Positions 7,784 through 17,081 are shown, counted from the first letter of the stretch. The stretch: DNA of 35,319 nucleotides from Micrococcaceae bacterium (GCA_030452125.1 JAKDMV010000021.1:1-35319), one strand, 5' to 3'. Notes: a model not told the origin generated them from the letters alone. A program made the numbers and translations.

Positions 7784-10700
7784 TGATCATGCTCCTCGGT
7801 GGTCGGCGTGGCGGACTGAAGGGCATCGCCGTCGTCTTCGTCCTGCAGGTGTTCCCCGTCGGCTTCATCGATGTCCCGCACCGATTCGGCACTGCCGGTG
7901 GCCCTGAATTCCTCGACCCGGCGGGTGGCGAACCGTCGGCTGGCAGGGATCGGGATGACCAGCAGCACGGTCCCTGCGAAGACGATGGCCAGCAGGATCC
8001 CCAAGGGCACCGACCAGGGGGCCGAATAGCCGATGGATAGTTCCCCGGCACCGCTGGGCAGCTCGAAGGCCTGGGCCCACTCGTCGGTGGTGGCTTCGAG
8101 GGCCTTCCCGTCGTAGGTGGCCTGCCACCCCGGATCGGCCCGTTCGGCCAGGACGACGGTGCGCCCCTTCGGCCCGTTGGGCAGCTGGTGGCCCTGCACG
8201 CGGGCCCCCTCGGAGCCGATGAGGCCGGTGGTCGTGCCATCGGCGTCGAGCAGCCTCACCCGGGCGGTGAATTCGTTGGGGTTCCCGGAGTCCTCCAGTT
8301 CGGCGTCCGGGCTCACCCGCCACAGCCAGCCTGCGTCGGTGTAGCCCACGGGGGCCAGCCCCGGGACACCATCAAGGCGTCCGGCCAGCGTGGACACCCC
8401 TTCGGGCGCCTGCAACACCACGAAGCTGACCCCGAAGCGGGCCAGCTCCGGTCGCGGGTCGATGGCCTGCCCGGAGGCCAGGCCGGCCACGGTGGAGCGC
8501 AGGGTCCGGGCGGAATCGTCGTCGGGGGCCGCCTGCGGATCGGTGAGGCTTCCGGTGAGCCGCGCACTGGAGGAGACCGCGGAGAGCTGGTCCAGGCTCA
8601 TGCCTGATCCGCTCATCAACGTGGCGCTCATGGCCCCTTCGTCGCCTTCGGGGGCCAGGACGAGGGTGCGCTCCTGCAACGGGGACTTCCCCCGGTCGGC
8701 GGCCGTGGCGGGCAGCGTACGGGCCGCCACGGGCACCACCGACTGTCCCAGCCCCAGATCCGAGGTGGTGGCGGGGTCGCTGGTGGCCTCGGAGCCGACG
8801 GTCCGCGGGGCCAGCCAGACGGTGGTGGCCACCGTGGCCGAGGCCAGGACCAGCACCACGCCGGCGGCCAGGGCCGGGCCGGCGATGACGCGCAGCCGCG
8901 AGGTCTGGTGGAGCCGGACGCTGCGCATCCAGTCCAGGCCGCCCGCGCCGGCCAGGACGACACCGAGCATGAAGACCGAGACGAAGGGACCGGTGAAGGG
9001 GGTGACCGCATGGCCGGCCGTGATGCTGAAGGGGAGGGCCTGCACGGCGTATCCGGTCGCCAGGGCCGCCATTCCGGCCACCCAGGCGGTCCGGATGATC
9101 GCTCCGCGTCGCCCGCGGCGCAGCAGACCGACGATGGCCAGCAGCAACAGTGGCACGCCCACCAGCAGGGCGGCGATGAACGCCCACGGCCCGGGCAGCA
9201 GGTGCGCGGCCCAGCCGAATCCCTGGACGCCGGCCGCCGGGTCGAAGGCCACCGGGAAGCCCAGGACCTGTTGCCACAGCTCCGCGGCGTCGAAGGGCTG
9301 GACGACTCCCGGGTCGGCCAGCAGCACCCGGGGGTTCTGCAGTGCCGCCGGGATGCTTCCCAGCGCCAAGACCAGCGACGGCACGGGAACCCACCAGAGG
9401 GTCCGGGCCCGGCGGCCCAACGGGATGGCCAGGACCACCACGAGCACCACGGCCAGCGGAAGCAGGGTCGGGGAGGCGGCGGTGACCGCGGCCAGGGCCA
9501 GGGCGGCCCCGGCGGCAGCAGTCCACGACGGGACCCCGTGCAACCCCGATTTCGAGGGCGGATCCTCCACCGCGGGAACCGCGTGCTGTTCAGTGCGCGG
9601 GCGTCCGGCCCCGACGGCACGGATCACCCCGAGCCCGGCCAACGGCAGCAGCACGTGCACGACGATGGCGCCGGCCCGCCCCGAACCGAGGGCGACCTGC
9701 AGGGCCGGGGCCAGGGCCCAGACCAGGGCCCCGAGCAGCCGGGCGGCCCGGCTGGCCGTCACCGATCCCAGGGCCAGCCAGGCGAAGAGTGCCGCCAGCG
9801 GCATCGCCAACAGATACACCACGACGATGGCGGCGTTGGGGGTGCCGAACCCGAGCAGTGAGAGCAGCCAGAGCACGAAGTCGAAGGGATCCCCGTGGCC
9901 GGGCATCCCGGTTCCCAGATCCTGCCACCACCCGGTGGCGTGGGCCCAGATACCGGACAGGCTCCGGCTGACGGGCAGCATCGACCCGCCGGCCAACGCC
10001 CCGGTGCCGAAGAGGGCCCGCAGCCCCAGCAGGGAGACGACGGCGGTGCCCAGCACCGCCAGCGCCGCACCGACCCAGGAACCCGTGCGGGGCGGGGCGG
10101 CCAATGCCGCGAAATCGTCGGAACTGTCGCCCGAGGGGTTGGATGCCTCGGCGGCAACCCCCGACCCGTCACCGAAGACCGTGGCGCTGCCGGCGGCCTG
10201 GAGCAGGTTGCGTCGATGGGCCCACACCTCGCGCCGCGGGACCATCAACGGGCGGACCAGCGACCGGGAGACCTTGCGGGTCCGTCGTGCCCCACGGCGT
10301 GAACCCCGCAGGGCCACCGGAGAGAACACGGCGGACAACGTGCTGCTGAGCTGGCCGAAGCCGAAGGCCGGGTCCTTGGCCAGCAGGGACATCAGTAGCC
10401 GCAGGAGGGAACCGAGGACCGCGCCGATGGCGACGAAGGGGACCTTCCAGGCAGGGGCATGCTTGAGCCGCAGGAACACTTCGGCCCGACGGGCGGCCAA
10501 CGGGCCGGCGATGGACCGGACCTTGTCGGGGGCGTGGAACATCTTGGCGTTCGGGACGACCACGACGCGGTGACCGGCCAGCCGGTTGCGCCAGCACAGG
10601 TCCAGGTCGTCGCCGAGCCCGGGCAGTGCGGGGTCGAAACCGCCCAGTTCCTCCCAGATGTCGCGACGCACCAGCAGTCCTGCCGAATTCACGGCGAAGC

Positions 10701-11253
10701 GGTCGGAACGGGAGTCGTATTGTCCCTGGTCGAGTTCATCGACATCGATCATGGTCAGGCGTTCGCCCCACCGGCTGACCCCCAGACCGACGTCCAGCAG
10801 CTGACGGGGCTGATCGCGGTTCAACTGCTTGCACCCGGCGATGGTCACCGCCGGAGAGGTCTCCACGGCTTCGAGCAGCGCCTCGAGGGCACCGCGGTCG
10901 GGGGCCGAGTCGTCATGGATCAACCAGATCCAATCCTGGATGTCGGCGTCGACCGCGGGCAGGTTGCCCGTGGTCGTCGGATCCCCTGCCCGGCGCGGGA
11001 GCGCATCCTCACCGGTCACGCCCGCGCGCACGGAGGCGCCGAATCCCCTCGCCCGGGCCTTCACCAGCGGGGTGCCGGCAGGCAACGCGTCGGTCAGGAA
11101 GCGGGCGGAATCATCCTGGGATCCTGCGTCGACGCCGATGAAATGATCGACCGGCCGCCTCTGGTTCGTGAGCGCTTCGAGGGTTGCCGGAAGGAAGCTC
11201 TCCCCGTCGTGGGCAACGACGACGGCCGTGACGCGTACTTGCGAATGAATCAG
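7780..11253 (-). CDS. Giant GT2 glycosyltransferase / polytopic membrane protein
   Basis: About 1157 aa. The first ~300 residues are a family 2 glycosyltransferase: VTAVVVAHDGESFLPATLEAL, then the nucleotide-sugar motif WLIHDDSAP, the acceptor-side block ELGGFDPALPGLGDDLDLCWR and VVVVPNAKMFH. A very long Ala/Leu/Val/Gly-rich region with more than ten membrane helices follows, then a soluble C-terminal domain and a last membrane helix near the end. It probably transfers sugar to a lipid-linked cell-wall glycan; donor and acceptor are unknown. Start choice is difficult: no ATG or GTG lies near the homologous start. CTG 11253 has GAGGAA 9 nt upstream and overlaps the whiB2 stop as CTGA; ATG 11346, deep inside whiB2, and ATT 11250 are alternatives. 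Confidence 0.85.
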   Translation of the reverse strand: MIHSQVRVTAVVVAHDGESFLPATLEALTNQRRPVDHFIGVDAGSQDDSARFLTDALPAGTPLVKARARGFGASVRAGVTGEDALPRRAGDPTTTGNLPAVDADIQDWIWLIHDDSAPDRGALEALLEAVETSPAVTIAGCKQLNRDQPRQLLDVGLGVSRWGERLTMIDVDELDQGQYDSRSDRFAVNSAGLLVRRDIWEELGGFDPALPGLGDDLDLCWRNRLAGHRVVVVPNAKMFHAPDKVRSIAGPLAARRAEVFLRLKHAPAWKVPFVAIGAVLGSLLRLLMSLLAKDPAFGFGQLSSTLSAVFSPVALRGSRRGARRTRKVSRSLVRPLMVPRREVWAHRRNLLQAAGSATVFGDGSGVAAEASNPSGDSSDDFAALAAPPRTGSWVGAALAVLGTAVVSLLGLRALFGTGALAGGSMLPVSRSLSGIWAHATGWWQDLGTGMPGHGDPFDFVLWLLSLLGFGTPNAAIVVVYLLAMPLAALFAWLALGSVTASRAARLLGALVWALAPALQVALGSGRAGAIVVHVLLPLAGLGVIRAVGAGRPRTEQHAVPAVEDPPSKSGLHGVPSWTAAAGAALALAAVTAASPTLLPLAVVLVVVLAIPLGRRARTLWWVPVPSLVLALGSIPAALQNPRVLLADPGVVQPFDAAELWQQVLGFPVAFDPAAGVQGFGWAAHLLPGPWAFIAALLVGVPLLLLAIVGLLRRGRRGAIIRTAWVAGMAALATGYAVQALPFSITAGHAVTPFTGPFVSVFMLGVVLAGAGGLDWMRSVRLHQTSRLRVIAGPALAAGVVLVLASATVATTVWLAPRTVGSEATSDPATTSDLGLGQSVVPVAARTLPATAADRGKSPLQERTLVLAPEGDEGAMSATLMSGSGMSLDQLSAVSSSARLTGSLTDPQAAPDDDSARTLRSTVAGLASGQAIDPRPELARFGVSFVVLQAPEGVSTLAGRLDGVPGLAPVGYTDAGWLWRVSPDAELEDSGNPNEFTARVRLLDADGTTTGLIGSEGARVQGHQLPNGPKGRTVVLAERADPGWQATYDGKALEATTDEWAQAFELPSGAGELSIGYSAPWSVPLGILLAIVFAGTVLLVIPIPASRRFATRRVEEFRATGSAESVRDIDEADGEHLQDEDDGDALQSATPTTEEHDQ

Positions 11254-11798
11254 ACCGCTCGCTTCCTCAGCCGGCGGCGCTCGCGCTCGGACAGACCGCC
11301 CCAGATGCCGAAGCGCTCGTCGTTGGACAGCGCGTACTCCAGGCATTCGGAGCGGACGTTGCAGGCCCCGCAGACCTTCTTCGCGTCACGGGTCGACCCG
11401 CCCTTTTCGGGGAAGAAGGCTTCGGGATCGGTCTGGGCGCAGAGGGCTTCGGTCTGCCATCCGAGTTCGCCTTCGTCCTCCGCGCCGGGGTATCCCGGCA
11501 TGCCGAGCCACAACTGCTGCTGCGGGTCCACTTCGGCGGGGGCGCTCTGGGCGGGGCGCTCCACCGGAAGTTCACGGACCGGTGCCAGCAGCGCCTCGGG
11601 GGTCTCGACGTCGGACTCGTGGGCCGCCAGGAAGGCCGTGGCCTGGTCATCCAGGTCCAGCCCGGCGGCCCGGTAGTTCTCTGCCGCCGCATCGTCCGCG
11701 GGGTCCAGGAACCAGTCTGCGGGGACTCCACGGGAGCCGTACCTCTTCGACGCCTGTTCGGCTTGGCTGGGATCGTAAATGCGCTCTGCGTTCCCCAT
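11250..11798 (-). CDS. whiB2: WhiB-family iron-sulfur transcription regulator (WhiB2/WhmD-like)
   Basis: 182 aa. The Wbl domain occupies the C-terminal ~70 residues with four cysteines at C120, C143, C146 and C152 (C-x22-C-x2-C-x5-C), which ligate a [4Fe-4S] cluster. The G-I-W-G-G motif (164-168 region) and a basic C-terminus (ERERRRLRKR) follow. WhiB2/WhmD proteins regulate septation and division in mycobacteria and streptomycetes, with sigma A as partner. The ~115-residue N-terminal extension, rich in Ala/Glu/Asp/Pro, is unusual for the family. ATG 11798 is supported by GGAAGGG about 8 nt upstream. The neighbours (GT2, DUF5719, DUF3499, metallopeptidase family) match the whiB2 region of M. 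tuberculosis, which supports the WhiB2 assignment. Confidence 0.92.
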   Translation of the reverse strand: MGNAERIYDPSQAEQASKRYGSRGVPADWFLDPADDAAAENYRAAGLDLDDQATAFLAAHESDVETPEALLAPVRELPVERPAQSAPAEVDPQQQLWLGMPGYPGAEDEGELGWQTEALCAQTDPEAFFPEKGGSTRDAKKVCGACNVRSECLEYALSNDERFGIWGGLSERERRRLRKRAV

Positions 11799-11941
11799 GA
11801 TGTGCGCCCTTCCGCTGGTTGGCTGTCTCTCGTGCACCGTCCGCGTACCCGACCTGGCGAACGGTAACCGTCCGTCCGTCCTCCGGTCATGTATGCGGCC
11901 GCGGCTTAGTCCGCTGTCTGGAAAAAGCTGCTGCCCTACTA

Positions 11942-11970
11942 ATTACAATGGTGTAACTCAGCGACGTCAA
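11942..11970 (-). promoter_or_regulatory. Strong sigma-70-type promoter upstream of whiB2, with a dyad over the -10
   Basis: On the minus strand TTGACG (11965-11970) is separated by 17 nt from TGTAAT (11942-11947), the best consensus promoter in the window. The -10 overlaps an inverted repeat TTACA-ATGG-TGTAA (11943-11956), a possible operator. The start of transcription would lie near 11935, giving a leader of roughly 135 nt before the whiB2 ATG. Confidence 0.7.
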
Positions 11971-12017
11971 GTGGAGGCGGTGATTCTATAGATGGAAGCC
12001 GTCCGATCCATGTCGCA

Positions 12018-12052
12018 ACACGCCCGATATATGAGTATACCGATGGGCGTGT
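12018..12052. promoter_or_regulatory. 8-bp inverted repeat upstream of the TIGR03089 gene
   Basis: ACACGCCC (12018-12025) and GGGCGTGT (12045-12052) are perfect complements separated by a 19-nt AT-rich spacer containing ATAT and GTATAC. The intergenic region from 11799 to 12105 holds no gene; it contains the whiB2 promoter, a possible plus-strand TATAGA box at 11987-11992, and this dyad. It may be an operator or an mRNA hairpin for the downstream gene. Confidence 0.45.
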
Positions 12053-12105
12053 CCGAGGGTTCCCCGGATTATCAGGGTTTTCACAGGTTTGAGAGGATTG
12101 AGTCC

Positions 12106-12864
12106 ATGACCACCGATACCGATTCGTTAGATTTTACAAACCGACTGCTCTCACGGCACCGGGACTCCGCCTCCCCGTTGCTGACCTGGTACGGCGATCC
12201 CGGTGAACGCGTGGAACTGAGCGGGCACGTCTTCGACAACTGGGTCTCGAAATCGGCCAACCTCCTGGCCGAGGAGTTCGACGCCGGTCCGGGCACCCGG
12301 GTGCTGATCGATCTTCCGGCCCATTGGAAGTCGTTGGCCCTCGGGTTCGCCGTCTGGTCCACCGGTGCCGAACTCGTCACCACCGCCCCCGACGCAGGGA
12401 GCCCGCTGCACCAGATCGCGGACCGGGACGGGACGGCGGGGACCTTCGACCTCGTGGTCACCGGGGACCCGGCCACGGCCACCGAGGCCTTCCCCGCCGC
12501 GGAGGTGATGGCCGTCGGGCTGGAGTCCCTGGCCCTGTCCTTCCCGGGCGGCGTCCCGTCGGGGTGCATGGACTACGTGGCGGAGGTCCGCGGCTTCGGT
12601 GACTACTACCTGGCCGATCCGGTCCCCGGGGACGCGCCGGCGCTGACCAGCGGGGATGACCAGGCGGATCTTGACTATGCCGGGCTCTTTGCCCTGCCCC
12701 CGGCCCACGGTACGGCCCTGCTCGGGCCGGTCACCGACCTCGCCACGACCCTGCGGGCCGCGGTGTCCCAGTGGCGGGGTGATTCCCCGCTGGTGCTGCT
12801 CGGTCCCGGGGCCACCGCGACCCCGCGCATCCTCGACGACGAGCGGGTCAGCCACCGGCTCTGA
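12106..12864 (+). CDS. TIGR03089 family protein
   Basis: 252 aa. It resembles the N-terminal part of AMP-binding (acyl-CoA synthetase-like) enzymes, with RDSASPLLTWYGDPGERVELSG, then WVSKSANLLAEEFDAGPGTRVLIDLPAHW and ALGFAVWSTGAELVT. It is far too short for a complete adenylating enzyme and lacks the usual A3 P-loop and later motifs. This matches TIGR03089, a short actinobacterial family of unknown function found beside LCP and GtrA genes. The start is ATG 12106, with GAGAGG about 9 nt upstream; earlier in-frame ATGs lie in intergenic-looking sequence. It converges on the GtrA gene. Confidence 0.85.
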   Translation: MTTDTDSLDFTNRLLSRHRDSASPLLTWYGDPGERVELSGHVFDNWVSKSANLLAEEFDAGPGTRVLIDLPAHWKSLALGFAVWSTGAELVTTAPDAGSPLHQIADRDGTAGTFDLVVTGDPATATEAFPAAEVMAVGLESLALSFPGGVPSGCMDYVAEVRGFGDYYLADPVPGDAPALTSGDDQADLDYAGLFALPPAHGTALLGPVTDLATTLRAAVSQWRGDSPLVLLGPGATATPRILDDERVSHRL

Positions 12865-12887
12865 AGGGCCCCGTCCCGACCCTGCGG

Positions 12888-13433
12888 CTAACGCGTCGTG
12901 GGGTCGGAGTCGCCTTCTTCGGGCGGAAGGCCCGCGCTGTCGGGGTGGCCGACCAGATCGCGGTCGTGGATGAACCCCGGCTCGTTCTCCAGTTCCTCGG
13001 TGAAGACCCAGAAACGGTAGGCAAAGAAACGGAAGATCGTGCCCAGCACGAGACCGACCACCGATCCGGCAATGAACAGGCTCGTCGAATCGGTCAGGCC
13101 GATCCAGTACTTGGTGACCCAGACACAGGCCGCGGCAATGAACAGGCCGATCCCGTTCATGAGGATGAACATCAGCAGTTCACGCACCACGGAGGCCTGC
13201 CGGCGATGCCTGAACGTCCAGTAGCGGTTGGCCACCCAGGAGAACATGGTGGCCACGATCCCGGCCACGATCTTGGCCTTGACCTCCGAGCCGTGCATGG
13301 GCCCGTTCATCATCCACACGAAGATCGAGGTATCAATGATGAACGCCACACCGCCGACGACGCCGAACTTCATGACCTCGCGCCACAACATGGTGAAAAG
13401 TCCTTGGCATTTCTTCGCCAACTCGTTGAGCAT
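12888..13433 (-). CDS. GtrA family membrane protein
   Basis: 181 aa with four membrane helices: VVGGVAFIIDTSIFVWMM, IVAGIVATMFSWVANRYWTF, LLMFILMNGIGLFIAAACVW and FIAGSVVGLVLGTIFRFFAYRFWVF. The motifs K-F-x-x-V-G-G-x-A-F, N-R-x-W-T-F and R-F-x-A-Y-R-F-W-V-F define GtrA. Members are thought to flip or help export undecaprenyl-linked sugars for teichoic acid, arabinogalactan or O-antigen modification. I chose ATG 13433 (GGAGGA just upstream) because longer frames run into purK. It is divergent from purK, the same arrangement as Rv3277/purK in M. tuberculosis. The C-terminal ~35 residues are acidic and cytosolic. Confidence 0.9.
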   Translation of the reverse strand: MLNELAKKCQGLFTMLWREVMKFGVVGGVAFIIDTSIFVWMMNGPMHGSEVKAKIVAGIVATMFSWVANRYWTFRHRRQASVVRELLMFILMNGIGLFIAAACVWVTKYWIGLTDSTSLFIAGSVVGLVLGTIFRFFAYRFWVFTEELENEPGFIHDRDLVGHPDSAGLPPEEGDSDPTTR

Positions 13434-13612
13434 GTTCCTCCACAGACGGTGTTCGGTGCGGGCAAAAACCCCGGGATCCGGGGCCCCAGCAGGAGCCGGT
13501 CCACTGCGTCCGTGACGCGGCCAGTGCCCCATTCTATCGGCTGGTGCCGGAAGTTTCCGCATAAACCCGAGCCACCGGCCCCGTCGCAACCGGAGGATCG
13601 GCCCCGGTTCGG

Positions 13613-13624
13613 TACCCTGAAGAA
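13613..13624 (+). promoter_or_regulatory. Leaderless promoter -10 box for purK
   Basis: TACCCT (13613-13618) is followed by 6 nt and GTG 13625. No proper Shine-Dalgarno precedes the GTG. Confidence 0.5.
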
Positions 13625-14812
13625 GTGAATTTTCCTGTGATTGGCGTGGTCGGTGGCGGCCAGCTCGCCCGAATGATGGCCCCTGAAGCAACGAACCTCG
13701 GCTTTGACCTGCGGGTCCTGGCCGAAGGACCCGATGTCTCGGCAGTCGCTGCCGTGGCCCAGGCCCCGGTCGGGGACTACCGGGATCTGGCCACGCTGCG
13801 GGAGTTCGCCGCCGACGTCGACGTGATCACTTTCGACCACGAGCATGTCCCCAACGAACACCTCAGGGCCCTGATCGACGCGGGCGTCGATGTCCAGCCC
13901 CGTCCGGAAGCACTGATCCATGCCCAGGATAAGCTCGTGATGCGTGCCGCCGTCGAAAAGCTCGGACTGCCGAACCCGGTCTGGGCCCGGGTGGATTCGA
14001 TCGACGAGCTGGTCGCCTTCGGCGAATCCACCGGGTGGCCGGTGGTGTTGAAGACCCCCCGCGGCGGATACGACGGCAAGGGAGTGCGGATGCTCGACGA
14101 TGCCGCCGCGGCGTCCCGCTGCGCCGATTGGTTCGAGGCCGGGACCGGGTTGCTGGCCGAGGAGAAGGTCGAGTTCAGCCGTGAGCTCTCCGCCCTCGTC
14201 GCCCGCACGGCCTCCGGTGAGGCCCGTGGCTGGCCCGTGGTGCACACGATCCAGGTCGACGGGGTCTGCGATGAGGTCATCGCCCCCGCCCCCGGGCTGG
14301 ACCCGGCCACGGCGGAAGCAGCCCGGACCGCAGCCCTGGGTCTTGCCGAGGCCTTCGGCGTCACCGGCGTGATGGCGGCCGAACTCTTCGAAACCCCCGG
14401 CCGCGGCCCCGGATTCGTCATCAACGAATTGGCGATGCGCCCCCACAACACCGGCCACTGGACGATGAACGGATCGGTGACCAGCCAGTTCGAGCAGCAT
14501 CTGCGCGCCGTGCTGGATCTGCCCTTGGGCGACACCAGCGCCCTGGGTGAGGTGACCGTGATGAAGAATTTCCTGGGCGGAGCGAACCAGGATCTCTACT
14601 CGGCCTTCCCCGCCGCGCTGGCCGCCCAACCGCGCGTCAAGATCCATGCCTACGGCAAGTCAGTGCGTCCCGGCCGGAAGATCGGCCACGTCAACCTCGT
14701 CGGGACCCCCGGCCAGCAGGTCGACGACGTCCGCCGCGCGGCGACGCAGGTGGCAGGCATCATCAGCGACGGTGCCCCGTCCACGACACCGACCGAAGGA
14801 GCCCGACCCTGA
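13625..14812 (+). CDS. purK: 5-(carboxyamino)imidazole ribonucleotide synthase
   Basis: PurK carries out the ATP- and bicarbonate-dependent carboxylation of AIR to N5-CAIR in de novo purine synthesis. The 395-aa product has the N-terminal nucleotide-binding motif [12 protein letters not shown], the ATP-grasp segments [36 protein letters not shown] and the catalytic end [19 protein letters not shown] 13625 gives an N-terminus that lines up with the family and has a -10 box 6 nt upstream, so translation is probably leaderless. Its TGA shares one base with the purE ATG (TGATG), so the two are coupled. Identity is secure. Confidence 0.97.
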   Translation: MNFPVIGVVGGGQLARMMAPEATNLGFDLRVLAEGPDVSAVAAVAQAPVGDYRDLATLREFAADVDVITFDHEHVPNEHLRALIDAGVDVQPRPEALIHAQDKLVMRAAVEKLGLPNPVWARVDSIDELVAFGESTGWPVVLKTPRGGYDGKGVRMLDDAAAASRCADWFEAGTGLLAEEKVEFSRELSALVARTASGEARGWPVVHTIQVDGVCDEVIAPAPGLDPATAEAARTAALGLAEAFGVTGVMAAELFETPGRGPGFVINELAMRPHNTGHWTMNGSVTSQFEQHLRAVLDLPLGDTSALGEVTVMKNFLGGANQDLYSAFPAALAAQPRVKIHAYGKSVRPGRKIGHVNLVGTPGQQVDDVRRAATQVAGIISDGAPSTTPTEGARP

Positions 14813-15348
14813 TGAACACCGTGAAGCCCCTCGTCGGCGTCGTCATGGGGTCCGACTCCGACTGGCCCGTGATGCGTCTGGCCGCCGAAGCCCTCAAGGA
14901 ATTCGGCATCCCCTTCGAAGCCGACGTCGTCTCGGCCCACCGCATGCCCGACGAGATGATCGACTACGGCAAGACGGCCCACGCCCGCGGTCTGCGCGTC
15001 ATCATCGCCGGAGCCGGCGGTGCCGCCCATCTGCCGGGCATGCTCGCTTCCGTCACCCCGCTGCCGGTGATCGGGGTGCCCGTCCCGCTCAAGACCCTCG
15101 ATGGCATGGACTCACTGCTGTCCATCGTGCAGATGCCTGCCGGGGTCCCGGTAGCCACCGTCTCCATCGGCGGGGCCCGCAATGCCGGGCTCCTGGCCGT
15201 GCGGACCCTCGCCAGCGGCACCGACGAGCTGGCCGGCGACCTGCGGTCCCGGCTCGTCGATTTCGCGGATGAACTGCGTCAGCAGGCCTCCGCCAAGGGC
15301 GATCGTCTCCGCCTGCGCGTGAGAGACGAGATGGGCCTCGGTTCCTGA
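14812..15348 (+). CDS. purE: N5-carboxyaminoimidazole ribonucleotide mutase
   Basis: PurE converts N5-CAIR to CAIR, the step after PurK. 178 aa, class I length. Motifs: [13 protein letters not shown] (substrate loop), SAHRMPDEM with the catalytic-site histidine, [15 protein letters not shown] and [29 protein letters not shown] lies about 10 nt upstream of the ATG, inside the end of purK, and the start overlaps the purK stop by one base. The LCP gene follows after 3 nt, so purK-purE-LCP is an operon. Confidence 0.98.
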   Translation: MNTVKPLVGVVMGSDSDWPVMRLAAEALKEFGIPFEADVVSAHRMPDEMIDYGKTAHARGLRVIIAGAGGAAHLPGMLASVTPLPVIGVPVPLKTLDGMDSLLSIVQMPAGVPVATVSIGGARNAGLLAVRTLASGTDELAGDLRSRLVDFADELRQQASAKGDRLRLRVRDEMGLGS

Positions 15349-15351
15349 CCC

Positions 15352-17031
15352 ATGACCCGACAGACGCCACGACGCCCCGCGGCCGGGAATCCGGTGCGGG
15401 ACCCCGACCATGCCTCCGCGCCCGTCCGAACCAAGCGGGCCTTCTTCCTGCTGGCGCTGACCGTTTTCATCCCCGGTGGGGCGCAGGCTGTGGCCGGCAA
15501 CCGGACGCTGGGACGCCGGGCCCTGACGGTGACCCTGACCTGCTGGGCCCTGATCGTCATCGCCCTGGTGGTCGCCTTGGTCAACCGCGGAATCGTCATC
15601 CAGGTGCTGGCCAAACCGGCCGTCCAGCTGGTCCTGGTCATCGTCCTGGTGCTGTTGGCGGCCGGGTGGATCCTGATGTTCATCAACACCCTGCAGATCA
15701 TCCGGCCCCGGTTGCTGACCCCGGCGATGCGCGGGGTCGTCGCCGCGTCCACGGTGGTGCTGATGCTCCTCACCGGCGGCGTCCTGGGCTACGGGGCCTT
15801 CCTGTTGAACACCGGCCGTGACACGATCCAGAACGTCTTCGCCTCGGGGCCGTCCATGGATGCGGTCGACGGCCGCTACAACATCCTGTTGATGGGTGGT
15901 GACGCCGGGGCAGGGCGCACCGGGCTGCGCCCCGATTCGATGGCCGTGGTGAGCATCGACGCCAAATCCGGTCGGACCGCGATGATCTCCATTCCACGGA
16001 ACCTGCAGAACGCGCCGTTCCCGAAGGACTCCCCGCTCCACGACGTCTACCCCAACGGTTTCGATTGCGGGGACGAGTGCATCATCAATGCCCTCTACCC
16101 CACGGTCGAGGCCGATCATGCCGATCTGTATCCGGGGAAGGAGAACCCCGGAGCCGAAGCGATGATGGATGCGGCCACCGGCATCACCGGCATCGACGTC
16201 CAAGCCTATGTGCTGATCGACATGGACGGGTTCTCCTCCTTCATCGACGCCATGGGAGGGGTCACCGTGGAATCCGGGGGGTGGGTCCCCTACAACGCCA
16301 AGAAGTGGCCGGGAACGCTTGTCAACACCCACTGGTTCTCCCCCGGGACGAAGGACTTCACCGGCAAGCAGGCCCTTTGGTTTGCCCGCTCCCGTGATTT
16401 CACCACCGATTACCACCGCATCCGCCGTCAGCAGTGCCTGCAGCAGGCGATGATCAACCAGTTCAAACCCTCCACGGTGTTGACCCGGTTCACCGACATC
16501 ATGGCCGCCGGCGAGGACCTGCTCGAAACCGATATCCCGCAGTCCCAACTCGGCAGCTTCCTCAATCTGGCAAACAAGGCAGGCAAGACGCCCTTCAAAC
16601 GCCTCACCCTCGGGGCCCCGGACTTCGGCACCACCGCCGACCGGTTCTCCACCTTCCCCGTCTACAGCGAGATCCATTCCCGGGTCGACGGGCTGCTGGA
16701 GGAAGCCACCGATGCCGGCGCCCGGTCCGCTGCGGCGAAGAAGTCTGCTGCCGCGGCAAAGAAGAAGTCGGCCGCGAAATCGTCCCAGGCCGATCAATCC
16801 GACTCCGGGGACGCCAACTCCTCCTCCACCGGACCCACGAAGCCGGCCACCGATGCCGAATCGGCGGTTCCGGAAGCCATCGAGGGAAGCACCGATCCGG
16901 AAGCGGTGCCCTCCACGCAACCGGATGGCTCCCCCATCACCGAGAAGTACCTGGTCCAACTCGAGATCAACGGGCAGCGGACCCTCATCTCGGAGATCGC
17001 GGCCAACAACAACGAGTGCAGCGCGCCGTGA
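15352..17031 (+). CDS. LCP (LytR-CpsA-Psr) family glycopolymer ligase
   Basis: 559 aa. LCP enzymes transfer lipid-linked anionic polymers or arabinogalactan to peptidoglycan outside the membrane. After a basic N-terminus there are about four membrane helices (roughly residues 28-48, 56-78, 88-112 and 127-152). The LCP domain (about 175-365) contains YNILLMGGDAG, the Arg/Asp-rich RPDSMAVVSID, ISIPRNL, INALYP, DMDGFSSFIDAMGGV and LWFARSRDFTTDYHRIRRQQ, all family motifs. The last ~100 residues are low complexity (Lys/Ala/Ser then acidic), ending in NNNECSAP. Co-transcription with purKE is typical of actinobacteria. Which polymer it attaches is not shown by the sequence. Confidence 0.95.
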   Translation: MTRQTPRRPAAGNPVRDPDHASAPVRTKRAFFLLALTVFIPGGAQAVAGNRTLGRRALTVTLTCWALIVIALVVALVNRGIVIQVLAKPAVQLVLVIVLVLLAAGWILMFINTLQIIRPRLLTPAMRGVVAASTVVLMLLTGGVLGYGAFLLNTGRDTIQNVFASGPSMDAVDGRYNILLMGGDAGAGRTGLRPDSMAVVSIDAKSGRTAMISIPRNLQNAPFPKDSPLHDVYPNGFDCGDECIINALYPTVEADHADLYPGKENPGAEAMMDAATGITGIDVQAYVLIDMDGFSSFIDAMGGVTVESGGWVPYNAKKWPGTLVNTHWFSPGTKDFTGKQALWFARSRDFTTDYHRIRRQQCLQQAMINQFKPSTVLTRFTDIMAAGEDLLETDIPQSQLGSFLNLANKAGKTPFKRLTLGAPDFGTTADRFSTFPVYSEIHSRVDGLLEEATDAGARSAAAKKSAAAAKKKSAAKSSQADQSDSGDANSSSTGPTKPATDAESAVPEAIEGSTDPEAVPSTQPDGSPITEKYLVQLEINGQRTLISEIAANNNECSAP

Positions 17032-17048
17032 TCGGCACCGCCGTCGTA

Positions 17049-17065
17049 CCCCGGTTGCCCCGGGG
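17049..17065 (+). terminator. Possible terminator hairpin after the LCP gene
   Basis: CCCCGG (17049-17054) pairs with CCGGGG (17060-17065) across a 5-nt loop, 17 nt after the LCP stop. There is no T-run, so its function as a terminator is uncertain. Confidence 0.35.
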
Positions 17066-17081
17066 AATCCGCGCACTGGCC

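Noticed and set aside
8390..10573. 727-aa plus-strand open frame opposite the GT2 gene
   Set aside because: Ser/Arg/Pro/Ala composition without domains; the minus-strand gene has clear GT2 motifs and membrane helices.
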